DNA of 64,000 nt from an uncultured Duncaniella sp. (lineage in GTDB: Bacteria; Bacteroidota; Bacteroidia; Bacteroidales; Muribaculaceae): positions 114,467 to 178,466 of the forward strand of contig CAJUKP010000004.1 of assembly GCA_910587165.1 (NCBI GenBank), in the 5' to 3' direction. The position numbers and the translations under genes were made by a program. Positions 17,437-26,396 of this stretch are shown one piece after another (position 1 is the first letter of the stretch; each line of letters starts with the position of its first letter). Below the pieces are notes generated by a model, which did not search any database, had not been told where the DNA came from, and was given only the letters and a program-made list of their open reading frames with translations.

Positions 17437-18312
17437 ATGTGGGTACTCCTCGCCACCCTGTCGGCCCTGTGCCTCGGCTTCTATGACGTGATGAAGAAGC
17501 TCAGCGTCGAACGCAACAGCGTGCTCGGCGTCCTCTTCCTCAACACCCTCTTCGGAGCCATGCTCATGTGCCCCGTGATCATCATCGGCCTCGCCCACGG
17601 CAACTACGGCCTGGGCAACACCCTCGAAGGCCACGGAGCCATACTGCTCAAATCCTTCATAGTCCTCTCCTCATGGCTGCTGGGCTATGCCAGCATCAAA
17701 CACCTGCCCCTCACCATAGCCGGACCGGTCAACGCCTCGCGTCCAGTGCTCGTGCTTGTAGGCGCGCTCGCCATCTTCGGCGAGAGGCTCAACCTGTGGC
17801 AATGGGCAGGCGTCCTCCTCGGATTCTGGTCGCTCTTCTTCATAAGCCGCGTAGGCAGCCGCGAGGGCTTCTCGTTCAAACACAGCCGCTGGCTCTGGAT
17901 GGCCATCGGTGCCACCGCCCTCGGAGCCGTCAGCGCCCTCTATGACAAGTATCTCCTCACACTCTATGAACCACTGGAGGTACAGGCATGGTACTCACTC
18001 TACCAGCTCATCATCATGGGCATCACACTCGGAGTGATCATGAAAGTACACCCGTCGGCCACACCGCTGCGCTGGCGGTGGACCATACCGCTCATCTCGG
18101 TGTTCCTCACCGTGGCCGACATCGCCTACTTCTACTCCCTGTCGATGGACGACTCAATGATAGCCGTCGTCTCCATGATCAGGCGTGGAAGCGTCATAGT
18201 CTCCTTCCTCTACGGCGTCATTGCCCTCCACGAGAAAAACATCCGCCTCAAGGTCATCGACCTCTCCATCCTCCTTGTGGGCCTCACATTCCTCGTGATC
18301 GGAAGCCTCTGA
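17437..18312 (+). CDS. EamA/DMT-superfamily transporter
   Basis: A 291-residue inner membrane protein with ten predicted segments arranged as two EamA-like halves (about 1-140 and 150-291). Each half closes with a segment such as VLVLVGALAIFGERLNLWQW or SFLYGVIALHEKNIRLK, with the conserved glutamate after the ninth-helix-like region. The family exports small metabolites or amino acids; the substrate is unknown. It directly follows SulP. A nested stem-loop and repeat copy D lie downstream. Confidence 0.85.
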   Translation: MWVLLATLSALCLGFYDVMKKLSVERNSVLGVLFLNTLFGAMLMCPVIIIGLAHGNYGLGNTLEGHGAILLKSFIVLSSWLLGYASIKHLPLTIAGPVNASRPVLVLVGALAIFGERLNLWQWAGVLLGFWSLFFISRVGSREGFSFKHSRWLWMAIGATALGAVSALYDKYLLTLYEPLEVQAWYSLYQLIIMGITLGVIMKVHPSATPLRWRWTIPLISVFLTVADIAYFYSLSMDDSMIAVVSMIRRGSVIVSFLYGVIALHEKNIRLKVIDLSILLVGLTFLVIGSL

Positions 18313-18358
18313 CACAACACAGTCACTTACCATACAAAAACACACACATAGATCCGTG

Positions 18359-18419
18359 CGGACGGTTCCTTTTCCGATGCAGACTGCCTGTCAGAGGCAG
18401 CGCCGGAGGGAACCGTCCG
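18359..18419 (+). terminator. Nested stem-loop after the SulP-DMT operon
   Basis: CGGACGGTTCC at 18359-18369 pairs with GGAACCGTCCG at 18409-18419, and inside it CTGCC at 18384-18388 pairs with GGCAG at 18396-18400. There is no long T-run, so termination may depend on structure. Confidence 0.5.
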
Positions 18420-18436
18420 TCACACTTGTCACCGAT

Positions 18437-18600
18437 GTTACCGATCAGGAAAAGGGATACAGAAAGACAAAAAGTCAAAAGGAACAAATTCTTTTAGGGA
18501 GAAAATAAGATGAAAGAAAGGGATATAAAGCCCGGCAAATTAAAAAAATATCTGTTCCTTTTGCCCCTTTGTCCCTCTGTATCCCTTTCCTGATACCGTC
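18437..18600. repeat. Intergenic inverted-repeat element, copy D (long loop)
   Basis: The left end is TTACCGATCAGG and the right end CCTGATACCGTC, so its two ends combine the two terminal types seen in the family. The arms carry GGGATACAGAAAGACAAAAAG and a diverged partner in the right arm. The loop (ATTCTTTTAGGGAG..., GGGATATAAAGCCCGG) is of the copy A/B type. It separates convergent genes. Confidence 0.8.
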
Positions 18601-18614
18601 ATACTGTCCTTTTC

Positions 18615-19163
18615 CTATTCAGTCCCGAAAAGATAGACCACCGACAGAGCTGCCTTTGTGGGGCCGAAATAATTCTTGGTCCTGTGGGCCACCTTCTGCC
18701 CGCAGCTCCCGCACTCATACTTGTCGTAGAAATAACGCGCGTAACCCACGGCGATCTCAGCCTCGACCGACCAATGACGTCCAAGCCGCCATGCATGGCC
18801 GAATCCGACGCCAAGCCCCACGGCAGGACCTTGCCAGCGCCCTTTGCGGCCGAACATCACGTTGAACTGCCCGCCAAACAGATGGCCGGCGAAGAAATTT
18901 CCCTCCAGGGCCTCATCAAGCCACAGCCTCCCCTCCGGCTGGATAAGCCAGTGGCGCCAGCGCCTGCCGTGCGACAGAGTCCAGCGGTTGTAGTCAAACA
19001 TCACATCCACACTCCAGCGGTCGTCCACCTTCACCTCCGCGGCAATGTTGACATTCAGCAGGGCATCGTAAAGCAGATTGCTCTTCACGCCCACCTGCGC
19101 GCGTCCGGCTCTGGCCGAGACTGCCACAGCGAGCACTAATAATATGTAGCGTAAATGTTTCAT
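18615..19163 (-). CDS. DUF3575 family outer membrane protein
   Basis: A 182-residue protein with signal peptide MKHLRYILLVLAVAVSARAGRAQ, followed by VGVKSNLLYDALLNVNIAAEVKV, the usual opening of DUF3575 proteins in Bacteroidales. Alternating strands and the aromatic C-terminal pattern KAALSVVYLF suggest a small outer membrane barrel. The pair CGSC near residue 150 lies in a loop. In many relatives DUF3575 genes accompany fimbrium-type cell-surface genes, but none are seen nearby. Function unknown. Confidence 0.8.
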   Translation of the reverse strand: MKHLRYILLVLAVAVSARAGRAQVGVKSNLLYDALLNVNIAAEVKVDDRWSVDVMFDYNRWTLSHGRRWRHWLIQPEGRLWLDEALEGNFFAGHLFGGQFNVMFGRKGRWQGPAVGLGVGFGHAWRLGRHWSVEAEIAVGYARYFYDKYECGSCGQKVAHRTKNYFGPTKAALSVVYLFGTE

Positions 19164-19228
19164 AATCTTAAAACGTGCGCCCGTCGGTTATTGTTTTTCC
19201 CAACTTTTTCTAATCTTATGAAATATTC

Positions 19229-19259
19229 TTGCGTATTTCACGTTTTTATGTTAATTTTG
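19229..19259 (+). promoter_or_regulatory. Promoter of the RprX/RprY-like two-component operon
   Basis: TTG at 19229-19231, a 20-bp spacer, and TAATTTTG at 19252-19259, giving a leader of about 115 bases. Confidence 0.7.
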
Positions 19260-19353
19260 GCACTTAGTGTTAAATTAGAAAATCATAACATTTTAATTAA
19301 AATTTCAACAATTGCACATTCCGTTTGTTAAATCTATAAAGCCTTCCCTGCCC

Positions 19354-19373
19354 ATGCGGGAAAGCACCCGCAT
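19354..19373 (+). promoter_or_regulatory. Stem-loop next to the sensor kinase start codon
   Basis: ATGCGGG at 19354-19360 and CCCGCAT at 19367-19373 form a perfect 7-bp stem with a six-base loop. It ends six bases before the ATG at 19380, where a ribosome would load, so it could restrain translation. Confidence 0.5.
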
Positions 19374-19379
19374 CAGTAT

Positions 19380-20876
19380 ATGAAAAAGTCAACAATCTGG
19401 TATCTGACCATCATAATGGCGCTTACATTCTGCGGATTGCTCTATGTACAGATCGTGTACATGAACAACATGAAGAAGATGCGCGACGACCAGTTCGCCG
19501 AAGGGGTGAAACGGTCGCTCTATGCCGTCACCACCCGGTTGGAACAGGACGAGACCAAACACTTCCTTGAGGAAGACATGGCCTCCATGGAGACCCGCTA
19601 CTATCCCCGCACCAACGCCGACGGCACCGTGGGAATCAACAACAAGTTCACCTCTTCCGAAGGGATCAACTACGATCTCACCCTCAAGATGAACGTTGAC
19701 CGCAATCAGGCCAACCGCTCCATGCGCGAGCTGATGCACGGAAAATACCTCTACCAGAAAGGGCTTCTCGACGAGGTGATCCTAAGCATCATCAACCAGT
19801 CGAGCAACCGTCCCATCACCGAGCGCGCCGACTCGGCCGACATCTCACGCTATCTCCGCTCCGAGCTGGACAACAACGGCCTCACACTCCCGTTTGAATA
19901 TGCCGTGGTCAACCGCGTCGGTGCCATTGTCTACCGCTCTGCCGAATATCACCCCACACTCTCCGACGAGTCGAGTATGTTCGTCCAGACACTCTTCCCC
20001 AACGACCCCAAGAACAAGATGTACTACCTCAAGGTCTACTTCCCCACCAAGAGCGACTACATCTTCGACTCCATACGGTTCATGATCCCGTCGTTCATCT
20101 TCACATTCATTCTCCTCGTCACCTTCGTCTGCACCATCATCCTCGCCTTCCGCCAGAAGAAGCTCACCGAGATGAAGAACGACTTCATCAACAACATGAC
20201 CCACGAGTTCAAGACCCCCATATCCACCATCTCGCTGGCCGCACAGATGCTCAACGACAACGCCGTGCTCAAATCGCCCGCCATGCTCGGCCACATCTCC
20301 ACCGTCATCAACGACGAGACAAAACGCCTCCGCTTCCAGGTGGAAAAAGTGCTCCAGATGTCAATGTTCGACCGCGGCAGGGCCACACTGCGCCTGCAGG
20401 ATGTCGACGCCAACGTCCTCATAGCCAATATCACCTCCACCTTCAAGCTCAAGGTTGAGAAATACGGCGGCCACATCGAGACGATCCTCGGGGCCAAGGA
20501 CTCCACCGTTAATGTCGACGAGATGCACTTCACCAACGTCATCTTCAACCTGCTCGACAACGCCGTGAAATACCGCCGCGAGGAAGTCCCCCTGCATCTC
20601 ACCGTGGCCACCCGCGACGTGAAGGCCCACGGACAGGAACGGTTCGAGGTATCCATCACCGACAACGGCATCGGGATGCGCCGCGAGGACCTCAAGAAGA
20701 TATTCGAGAAATTCTATCGCGTCTCCACTGGCAACCGCCACGACGTCAAAGGCTTCGGCCTCGGCCTGGCCTATGTCCGCAAGATGGTCACCGAACTTGG
20801 CGGCGACATAGCCGTGGAGAGCGAGCTCAATACAGGAACAAAATTTATAATAACTCTACCTATAACACAAAACTGA
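19380..20876 (+). CDS. rprX: Sensor histidine kinase, RprX-like
   Basis: A 498-residue membrane kinase. Transmembrane segments lie near residues 7-27 and 235-260, enclosing a periplasmic sensor region of about 200 residues. The HisKA box is NNMTHEFKTPISTISLAAQML with the phosphorylated His. The ATPase domain shows NLLDNAVKYR (N box), DNGIGM (G1), FEKFYR (F box) and KGFGLGLAYV (G2). It resembles RprX of Bacteroides fragilis in length and N-terminal style (MKKSTIWYL). The response regulator follows after six bases. The signal is unknown. A stem-loop just ahead of the start codon may tune expression. Confidence 0.85.
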   Translation: MKKSTIWYLTIIMALTFCGLLYVQIVYMNNMKKMRDDQFAEGVKRSLYAVTTRLEQDETKHFLEEDMASMETRYYPRTNADGTVGINNKFTSSEGINYDLTLKMNVDRNQANRSMRELMHGKYLYQKGLLDEVILSIINQSSNRPITERADSADISRYLRSELDNNGLTLPFEYAVVNRVGAIVYRSAEYHPTLSDESSMFVQTLFPNDPKNKMYYLKVYFPTKSDYIFDSIRFMIPSFIFTFILLVTFVCTIILAFRQKKLTEMKNDFINNMTHEFKTPISTISLAAQMLNDNAVLKSPAMLGHISTVINDETKRLRFQVEKVLQMSMFDRGRATLRLQDVDANVLIANITSTFKLKVEKYGGHIETILGAKDSTVNVDEMHFTNVIFNLLDNAVKYRREEVPLHLTVATRDVKAHGQERFEVSITDNGIGMRREDLKKIFEKFYRVSTGNRHDVKGFGLGLAYVRKMVTELGGDIAVESELNTGTKFIITLPITQN

Positions 20877-20882
20877 AAAATT

Positions 20883-21590
20883 ATGGAAGAACGTTTGCGC
20901 ATACTACTGTGTGAGGACGACGAAAACCTCGGAATGCTCCTGCGGGAATACCTTCAGGCAAAGGGGTTCAACGCCGACCTCTACCCCGACGGCGAAAGTG
21001 GCTACAAAGCCTTCCTCAAAGGAAAATATGACCTTTGCGTGCTCGACGTGATGATGCCCAAGAAAGATGGTTTCGCACTCGCTCAGGAGATACGCACTGT
21101 CAATTCCGAAGTGCCCATCATATTCCTCACCGCAAAATCCCTCAAGGAGGACATTCTTGAAGGCTTCAAGATCGGAGCCGACGACTATATCACCAAACCG
21201 TTCTCTATGGAGGAGCTCGTGTTCCGCATCGAAGCCATCCTCCGCCGCGTCCGTGGCAAGAAAGGCAAGGAGATCACAATGTACAAGATCGGCAAGTTCA
21301 CCTTCGACACACAGAAGCAGGTGCTTCTCATCGACGACAAGGTGACGAAGCTCACCACCAAGGAGAGCGAGCTCCTGAGCCTTCTCTGTGCCCACGTCAA
21401 CGAGATCCTCGAGCGTAACTTCGCGCTCAAGACCATCTGGATAGACGACAACTACTTCAACGCCCGCTCAATGGACGTCTATATCACCAAGCTCCGCAAG
21501 CACCTCAAAGACGACCCCTCCATCGAGATCATCAACATCCACGGCAAAGGCTACAAGCTCATTGCCCCCGAGATGGAGACACAGGCCTGA
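20883..21590 (+). CDS. rprY: OmpR-family response regulator, RprY-like
   Basis: A 235-residue DNA-binding regulator. The receiver domain (1-120) has the acidic pair in LLCEDDEN, the phospho-acceptor aspartate in CVLDVMMPKKDG, the switch threonine in IIFLTAKS, and the lysine in DDYITKPFS. The winged-helix effector domain (130-230) has KLTTKESELLSLL and the recognition region NARSMDVYITKLRKHLK. It is the partner of the adjacent kinase. A strong terminator follows at 21617-21661. Confidence 0.9.
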   Translation: MEERLRILLCEDDENLGMLLREYLQAKGFNADLYPDGESGYKAFLKGKYDLCVLDVMMPKKDGFALAQEIRTVNSEVPIIFLTAKSLKEDILEGFKIGADDYITKPFSMEELVFRIEAILRRVRGKKGKEITMYKIGKFTFDTQKQVLLIDDKVTKLTTKESELLSLLCAHVNEILERNFALKTIWIDDNYFNARSMDVYITKLRKHLKDDPSIEIINIHGKGYKLIAPEMETQA

Positions 21591-21616
21591 CGCTACGCGG
21601 CAGACTCAATGAAACA

Positions 21617-21661
21617 GCCCGGCACAGCCCCACACAGGCCGTGCCGGGCCACTTTTGTTTT
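21617..21661 (+). terminator. Rho-independent terminator of the two-component operon
   Basis: GCCCGGCAC at 21617-21625 pairs with GTGCCGGGC at 21641-21649, and a T-rich tract follows. The tract also supplies the TTTG of the next gene's promoter, so terminator and promoter overlap. Confidence 0.85.
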
Positions 21662-21689
21662 GAACCGGAGGAAAAAAAGAGTATATTTG
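21659..21689 (+). promoter_or_regulatory. Promoter of the lipoprotein-DKNYY pair
   Basis: TTTG at 21659-21662, a 19-bp spacer, and TATATTTG at 21682-21689, with the ATG at 21711. Confidence 0.75.
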
Positions 21690-21710
21690 CAGTTCCAATC
21701 AGATCAAAAC

Positions 21711-22568
21711 ATGAACAGACTCCATTACATCGCACTCTCAGCCCTCGTCGCCCTGACCACCGCCTCATGCGGCAGCGACGACGACGACGAGCCCAAACCC
21801 TCGCTCATCGACACCACCGGTGTCGACATATCCGCAACTGTCAGCGTAGACCCGTCAGCAGCATGGGCATGGTACACCACCGCCGACCAGCTCACGGTCA
21901 ACGTCAGCGATGTCGATATGCACGCCCCCAAAGGGGTGCTTCTGAAGTCGGTCAATCTTCTGGCCAACGGAACCCCCATAGCCGAGAAACCCTTCTCGGG
22001 CGACCCACTCGCTTTCAAAGTGCCGCTCAATACCGTCGGATCCGGACGCCTCAACCTGTCAGTGGTGGGCACCCTCGCCGAAAAGAACTCCCTCGACGCA
22101 CAGATCATCATCGCCGACAATCTCGAACAGACCGTGTTCAACGTCATGCCCGACTTCGAATGCGTTGGCCGCATCAGCATCTCCATCAAGGCCCGCTCAA
22201 CATCCGGCGAACTGCTCGACCGGACATTCCAGGTCTCTTCCACCGGCCACTTCCGGATAGACATACCGCAATCACAGCTCTACTGGACTCCGCTCGAGGG
22301 CACGGCTGCGACACTCGACGTCACCATGACAGCATCAGCCGACGTATTCTCGACCAACTCCACCCTCGCGGCCAAAGCCACCCAGATCAACTGGGGATAT
22401 GACCACTCCTCCACCCCTGAGCTCCATCTCACTCTCCCCAATGTCCCCGGTTCGCTGGCCGCACAGGATCTCTCGATTCTCGTCAACACAGTAAGATACG
22501 GCGTATGGGAAGGGATCAACACCGGTGAGACCAAATTGATGTACTACTTCAAACTACAGGAAATATGA
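21711..22568 (+). CDS. Putative lipoprotein with Ig-like character
   Basis: A 285-residue protein starting at MNRLHYIALSALVALTTASC, with the lipidated Cys at residue 20, followed by an acidic GSDDDDEPKP linker typical of surface-exposed Bacteroidota lipoproteins. The remainder is beta-rich, with about three sandwich-like segments and no catalytic motif. The longer reading from 21609 is rejected because it spans the terminator and promoter. Its stop overlaps the DKNYY gene by four bases (ATGA), so the two are coupled. Function unknown. Confidence 0.75.
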   Translation: MNRLHYIALSALVALTTASCGSDDDDEPKPSLIDTTGVDISATVSVDPSAAWAWYTTADQLTVNVSDVDMHAPKGVLLKSVNLLANGTPIAEKPFSGDPLAFKVPLNTVGSGRLNLSVVGTLAEKNSLDAQIIIADNLEQTVFNVMPDFECVGRISISIKARSTSGELLDRTFQVSSTGHFRIDIPQSQLYWTPLEGTAATLDVTMTASADVFSTNSTLAAKATQINWGYDHSSTPELHLTLPNVPGSLAAQDLSILVNTVRYGVWEGINTGETKLMYYFKLQEI

Positions 22569-23137
22569 ACAGACTGCTCTCCCTTATCACATTGCTGCTC
22601 CTCTTCACCGCCACTCCCTGCCTCGCACAGCGCCACTGCTGCGGAGCAGACCGCCACAATCATCACGGACACCGCTATGAACGCGGATGCCACGACCTTG
22701 ACCACGGATGCTACGGCAACGGAGGCGGCAACGGTTATTGCGTCGGCTCATCCGGTGTCACATGGTGCGGCAGGCCCGTGAAAGGCGCATCAGCATCTTC
22801 ATTCACACCCATGTGCGACGGATATGCCAAGGACTCATGGAACGTCTATCATGACGGGCGCAAGATCAAGGACGCCTCATGCGGATCATTCGCAACCATA
22901 GGATGCGGATATGCACGTGACACATGGAACGTCTTCTTCAACGGCAAGAAGATCTCCGGAGCATCCCCCGACAGCTTCCGCGCACTCCGCCAAGGCTACG
23001 CCAAAGACCGCTGGAACGTCTACTACAACGGGAAAAAGATCTCGGGAGCCAACCCGGACTCATTCAGATGCAGCCGCGACGGATATGCCTCCGACACCTG
23101 GAACGACTACTATCTCGGACGCAAGATCAAGAAATGA
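22565..23137 (+). CDS. Secreted DKNYY-repeat protein with His/Cys-rich N-terminus
   Basis: A 190-residue exported protein (signal peptide ending TPCLAQ). Residues 23-60 are extraordinarily rich in His and Cys (RHCCGADRHNHHGHRY, then further CH, HGC and YC pairs), which could bind metal; that is inference. Residues 68-190 contain about four copies of a 30-residue unit of the form GYAKDxWNVYYNGKKIxGASPDSF, the DKNYY pattern known from bacterial repeat proteins of unknown role. It is translationally coupled to the preceding lipoprotein, suggesting a shared envelope complex. Confidence 0.78.
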   Translation: MNRLLSLITLLLLFTATPCLAQRHCCGADRHNHHGHRYERGCHDLDHGCYGNGGGNGYCVGSSGVTWCGRPVKGASASSFTPMCDGYAKDSWNVYHDGRKIKDASCGSFATIGCGYARDTWNVFFNGKKISGASPDSFRALRQGYAKDRWNVYYNGKKISGANPDSFRCSRDGYASDTWNDYYLGRKIKK

Positions 23138-23141
23138 CTGT

Positions 23142-23603
23142 TCATACCTCTCTCCGGCCGGCAAGCACCGAGTTGTAATACCTCGGATCGCCGGTGACCT
23201 CCTCACCCGCGAAACCGGGCAGATCAACCTCGGTCTCAGCAGATTCAAGCTCAACCTCGGCCACCACGAGCCCCTCGTGTCTGCCGTGAAACTCATCCAC
23301 CTCCCAGGTATGTGCGCCATATTTCACGATATAGCGCACTTTTTCTATGCCCCATCCACCGGCCAGCATCCGCGCCATCTCCTCAGCGTCGGCCACAGGG
23401 ATCTCATACTCCCACTCGTGTCTCACCGCACCGTCGTTAGCCCCCTTGACAGTGAGCCACGCACGGTTCGCGCGCACCCTCACACGCACGGTGCCGTTCA
23501 CATTGTCCGAGATGTAGGCCTGGCGGATCTCAGCGTGTGAGATGGCCATTTCCACATAACTTCTGTCCTTTACGAGAAATTTACGTTCGATTTCGAGTGC
23601 CAT
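23142..23603 (-). CDS. CYTH-domain protein (triphosphate tunnel metalloenzyme)
   Basis: A 153-residue cytosolic protein opening with MALEIERKFLV, the EXEXK signature of CYTH enzymes. Further alternating charged strands (TVRVRVRANRAWLTVKG, HEWEYEIPV, VDEFHGRHEGLVVAEVEL) form the triphosphate tunnel. Relatives hydrolyse inorganic triphosphate or, more rarely, make cAMP; the short bacterial form suggests tripolyphosphatase. It is transcribed divergently from the DUF5686 gene from an overlapping pair of -7 boxes at 23630-23645. Confidence 0.88.
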   Translation of the reverse strand: MALEIERKFLVKDRSYVEMAISHAEIRQAYISDNVNGTVRVRVRANRAWLTVKGANDGAVRHEWEYEIPVADAEEMARMLAGGWGIEKVRYIVKYGAHTWEVDEFHGRHEGLVVAEVELESAETEVDLPGFAGEEVTGDPRYYNSVLAGRREV

Positions 23604-23629
23604 TGCAAGATGATTTGATGGAAAATGAG

Positions 23630-23645
23630 TAATTTTGCAAAATTA
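23630..23645. promoter_or_regulatory. Palindromic back-to-back -7 boxes
   Basis: TAATTTTGCAAAATTA is a perfect 16-bp palindrome in which each half is a -7 box, reading right into the DUF5686 gene and left into the CYTH gene. The two promoters share this core and would compete for sigma factor. Confidence 0.65.
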
Positions 23646-23675
23646 AACATTTTCAGAGTTTCCAACAGTACAATC

Positions 23676-26228
23676 TTGACTAAAATTCTCAGGCTATATA
23701 TCGCCCTGTCCATCATGCTCGCAGCCTGCCTCGGAGGCAACGCTCAGACAGTGACACTGACAGGCATCGTGCGCGACTCACTCACCCGTGAGCCGATACC
23801 GTTCGCGACGATACTTCTCAAAGGCACCGACCGCGGCACTCTGACCGACGACAACGGAGCCTACCGGATCACCACCGCGCTCCCCTTCGACTCCGTGAAG
23901 GGAGATGCCATGGGCTATGACACGAAAACTCTCCCGGCTCCCCCCCGAAAGGGTAAAATGAAACTTGACTTCGACCTCCACTCGACGGGCGTGATGCTCG
24001 GCACTGTCATTGCAAAGCCAAGGAAAGAAAAATATTCCAAGAAGAACAACCCGGCCGTCGACTTCATGGAACGCATACGGGCCACGGCGGATATCAACGA
24101 TCCCGACAGACGCGACAACTACAACTACGACAAATACGAGCGCATCACACTCGCCATCAACGACTACCACTTCAACGACTCCGCCAGACACGGCATCGAC
24201 AGACGCTTCGGATTTCTGAAGGACTATATCGACACCAACGCCCTGTCAGGCAAGCCTATCCTCAACGTGGCCCTGCGTGAGAAACTCTCGTCGGTCCACC
24301 ACAGGCTCCACCCGTCAGAAGGGCGCAAGGAATATGTCAAGGCCATACGCAACTCCGGCCTCGACGAGTTTCTCGACCCCGCGAGCACACAGATGTTCTA
24401 CGAGGACGTGATGCGCGAGGTGGATGTCTATGCCAACGACATCACCCTCCTTCAGCAGCGCTTCGTCAGCCCCCTGTCACGTATCGCGCCCGACTTCTAC
24501 AAGTTTTACCTCACAGACACCGTGACAATCGACTCCGTGAGATGCGTCGAGCTCACATTCGTGCCGCGCAACCCCGCATCCTACGGTTTCACCGGACGCT
24601 TCTACGTCGCGCAGGGCGACTCCACCATGTTCATCCGGCGCATTGTCATGAGAGTCCCCCACGACATCAATCTCAACTTCATAGACAACCTCCTCATCAC
24701 CCAGGACTACGACCGTGCCCCCGACGGTTCGCGCCTCAAACGCTCCGACCGGATGGAAGTCGAAGCCACGCTGCTGCCGGCGCTTCCCGGTATGTATGCC
24801 GCCCGCACCACCGTCTACACCGGTCACGACTTCAACCCTGCCCCCGACCAGTCGATCTTCGACCGCGGACTCCAGCAGATCTACGCTCCCGGAGCACAAG
24901 CCCGCGACACTGTCTACTGGGCCGAGAACCGCACCGCACCCATCGGCCGGGGTGTGCGCCATATCGACAGGATGATGCAGCAGCTCCGCTCCAACAAGCT
25001 CTACTACTGGGGCGAGAAAGTGGTGAAGACATTCGCTTCAGGATATATCACCACCGGGGCAGCCTCGAAGTTTGACCTCGGACCTCTCACATCCACATTC
25101 TCATCCAACGAACTCGAAGGCTTCCGCCTGCGTCTCGGCGGCATGACCACAGCCAACCTCTCGCGCCGCATATTCGCCCGCGGCTACGGAGCCTACGGTT
25201 TCAGAGACCAAAAATGGAAATACCGTGGCGAGATCGAATACTCCTTCCGCGACAAGACATACCACTCCCGGGAGTTCCAGGTCCATGCCCTGCGCCTCAC
25301 CCACGAATATGACATGAATATGCTCGGACAGAGATTCGTCTCCAACAATCAGGACAATATGTTCATGTCATTCCGCCGCGACAAGGACTTCCAGATGCTC
25401 TACCGCCGTCTCACAAAACTCGAATACATCTGCGAGATGGAAAACCACCTCTCCATCACGGCACGTCTGCAGAGCGCACGGCAGGAAGCGACACGGTTCC
25501 TCCCCTTCGTCAACGGATATGGGAAGAGTCTCGGACATTACACCATGAACTCCGCCACCATCGAGCTGAGATATGCCCCGGGCGAGAAGTTCTACCAGAT
25601 GGTGACCGGCCGCCTCCCCATCAACTTCGACGCCCCGGTCATAACCCTCAGCCACACGTTCGCGCCTCGCAACTGCCTCGGCAACACATTCGGCCTGAAC
25701 GTCACCGAACTCTCATTCTCCAAACGTTTCTGGCTATCGGCTTTCGGATATGTCGATCTGTTTCTCAAAGGCGGACACGTATGGAGCCGTTCACCCTATC
25801 CTGACCTGCTCATACCCAACGCCAACCTCTCCTACTTCATCCAGCTCGAATCATTCAGCTGCATGAACCCCATGGAGTTCATCAACGACTCATACGCCCA
25901 ATGGGACGTCACCTACTGGGCCAACGGAGCCATACTCAACTATATCCCGCTGCTCAGGAAGCTCAAACTTCGCGAGGCCTTCTTCTGCCGCGGCCTATGG
26001 GGCGATCTCAGCAGACGCAACCGTCCGTGGCTCCACCCCGACCTGCTCAGCTTTCCGGCCGACGCCCACACCCAGATGATGACACGCACCCCCTACATAG
26101 AGGCGGGAATAGGCATTGACAACCTTTTCAGATGCCTGCGCGTCGACTATACATGGCGTCTCACCTACCGCGACAATCCCCACGCCTGCCGCGGCGGACT
26201 CCGCTTCATGTTCCACTTCTCATTCTAA
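23676..26228 (+). CDS. DUF5686 protein with N-terminal carboxypeptidase-regulatory-like domain
   Basis: An envelope protein of 850 residues. A leader (TKILRLYIALSIMLAACLGGNAQ) is followed by a CarboxypepD_reg-like beta-sandwich, residues about 27-105 (LTGIVRDSLTREPIPFATILLKGTDRGTLTDDNGAY), as in TonB-linked proteins. It then continues into a long DUF5686 region that ends in aromatic barrel-like strands (RGGLRFMFHFSF). I start at the TTG at 23676: the ATG at 23625 lies upstream of the -7 box, and the next ATG at 23715 would cut the leader. Outer membrane location is inferred. Its role is unknown. Repeat copy E follows directly. Confidence 0.78.
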   Translation: MTKILRLYIALSIMLAACLGGNAQTVTLTGIVRDSLTREPIPFATILLKGTDRGTLTDDNGAYRITTALPFDSVKGDAMGYDTKTLPAPPRKGKMKLDFDLHSTGVMLGTVIAKPRKEKYSKKNNPAVDFMERIRATADINDPDRRDNYNYDKYERITLAINDYHFNDSARHGIDRRFGFLKDYIDTNALSGKPILNVALREKLSSVHHRLHPSEGRKEYVKAIRNSGLDEFLDPASTQMFYEDVMREVDVYANDITLLQQRFVSPLSRIAPDFYKFYLTDTVTIDSVRCVELTFVPRNPASYGFTGRFYVAQGDSTMFIRRIVMRVPHDINLNFIDNLLITQDYDRAPDGSRLKRSDRMEVEATLLPALPGMYAARTTVYTGHDFNPAPDQSIFDRGLQQIYAPGAQARDTVYWAENRTAPIGRGVRHIDRMMQQLRSNKLYYWGEKVVKTFASGYITTGAASKFDLGPLTSTFSSNELEGFRLRLGGMTTANLSRRIFARGYGAYGFRDQKWKYRGEIEYSFRDKTYHSREFQVHALRLTHEYDMNMLGQRFVSNNQDNMFMSFRRDKDFQMLYRRLTKLEYICEMENHLSITARLQSARQEATRFLPFVNGYGKSLGHYTMNSATIELRYAPGEKFYQMVTGRLPINFDAPVITLSHTFAPRNCLGNTFGLNVTELSFSKRFWLSAFGYVDLFLKGGHVWSRSPYPDLLIPNANLSYFIQLESFSCMNPMEFINDSYAQWDVTYWANGAILNYIPLLRKLKLREAFFCRGLWGDLSRRNRPWLHPDLLSFPADAHTQMMTRTPYIEAGIGIDNLFRCLRVDYTWRLTYRDNPHACRGGLRFMFHFSF

Positions 26229-26231
26229 GAA

Positions 26232-26391
26232 AAGAAGTTACCGGCCAGGATAAGGGTACAGAATAACATAAGGACACAAGAAACAGATTCTTATTTTTTT
26301 AATTCAGTCTGATGGAAATGAACTAAAAAATTTTTGTTTCTTATGTCCTTATGTTATTCTGTACCCTTATCCTTGCAGGTGGTAACTTCTT
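26232..26391. repeat. Intergenic inverted-repeat element, copy E (short loop)
   Basis: The outermost AAGAAGTTACC pairs exactly with GGTAACTTCTT at the other end. The arms carry AACATAAGGACA where other copies carry AACAAAAGTCCA, and the right arm matches this choice apart from one base. The loop includes ATTCAGTCTGATGGAAATGAAC. It lies between convergent genes. Confidence 0.85.
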
Positions 26392-26396
26392 GGGAT

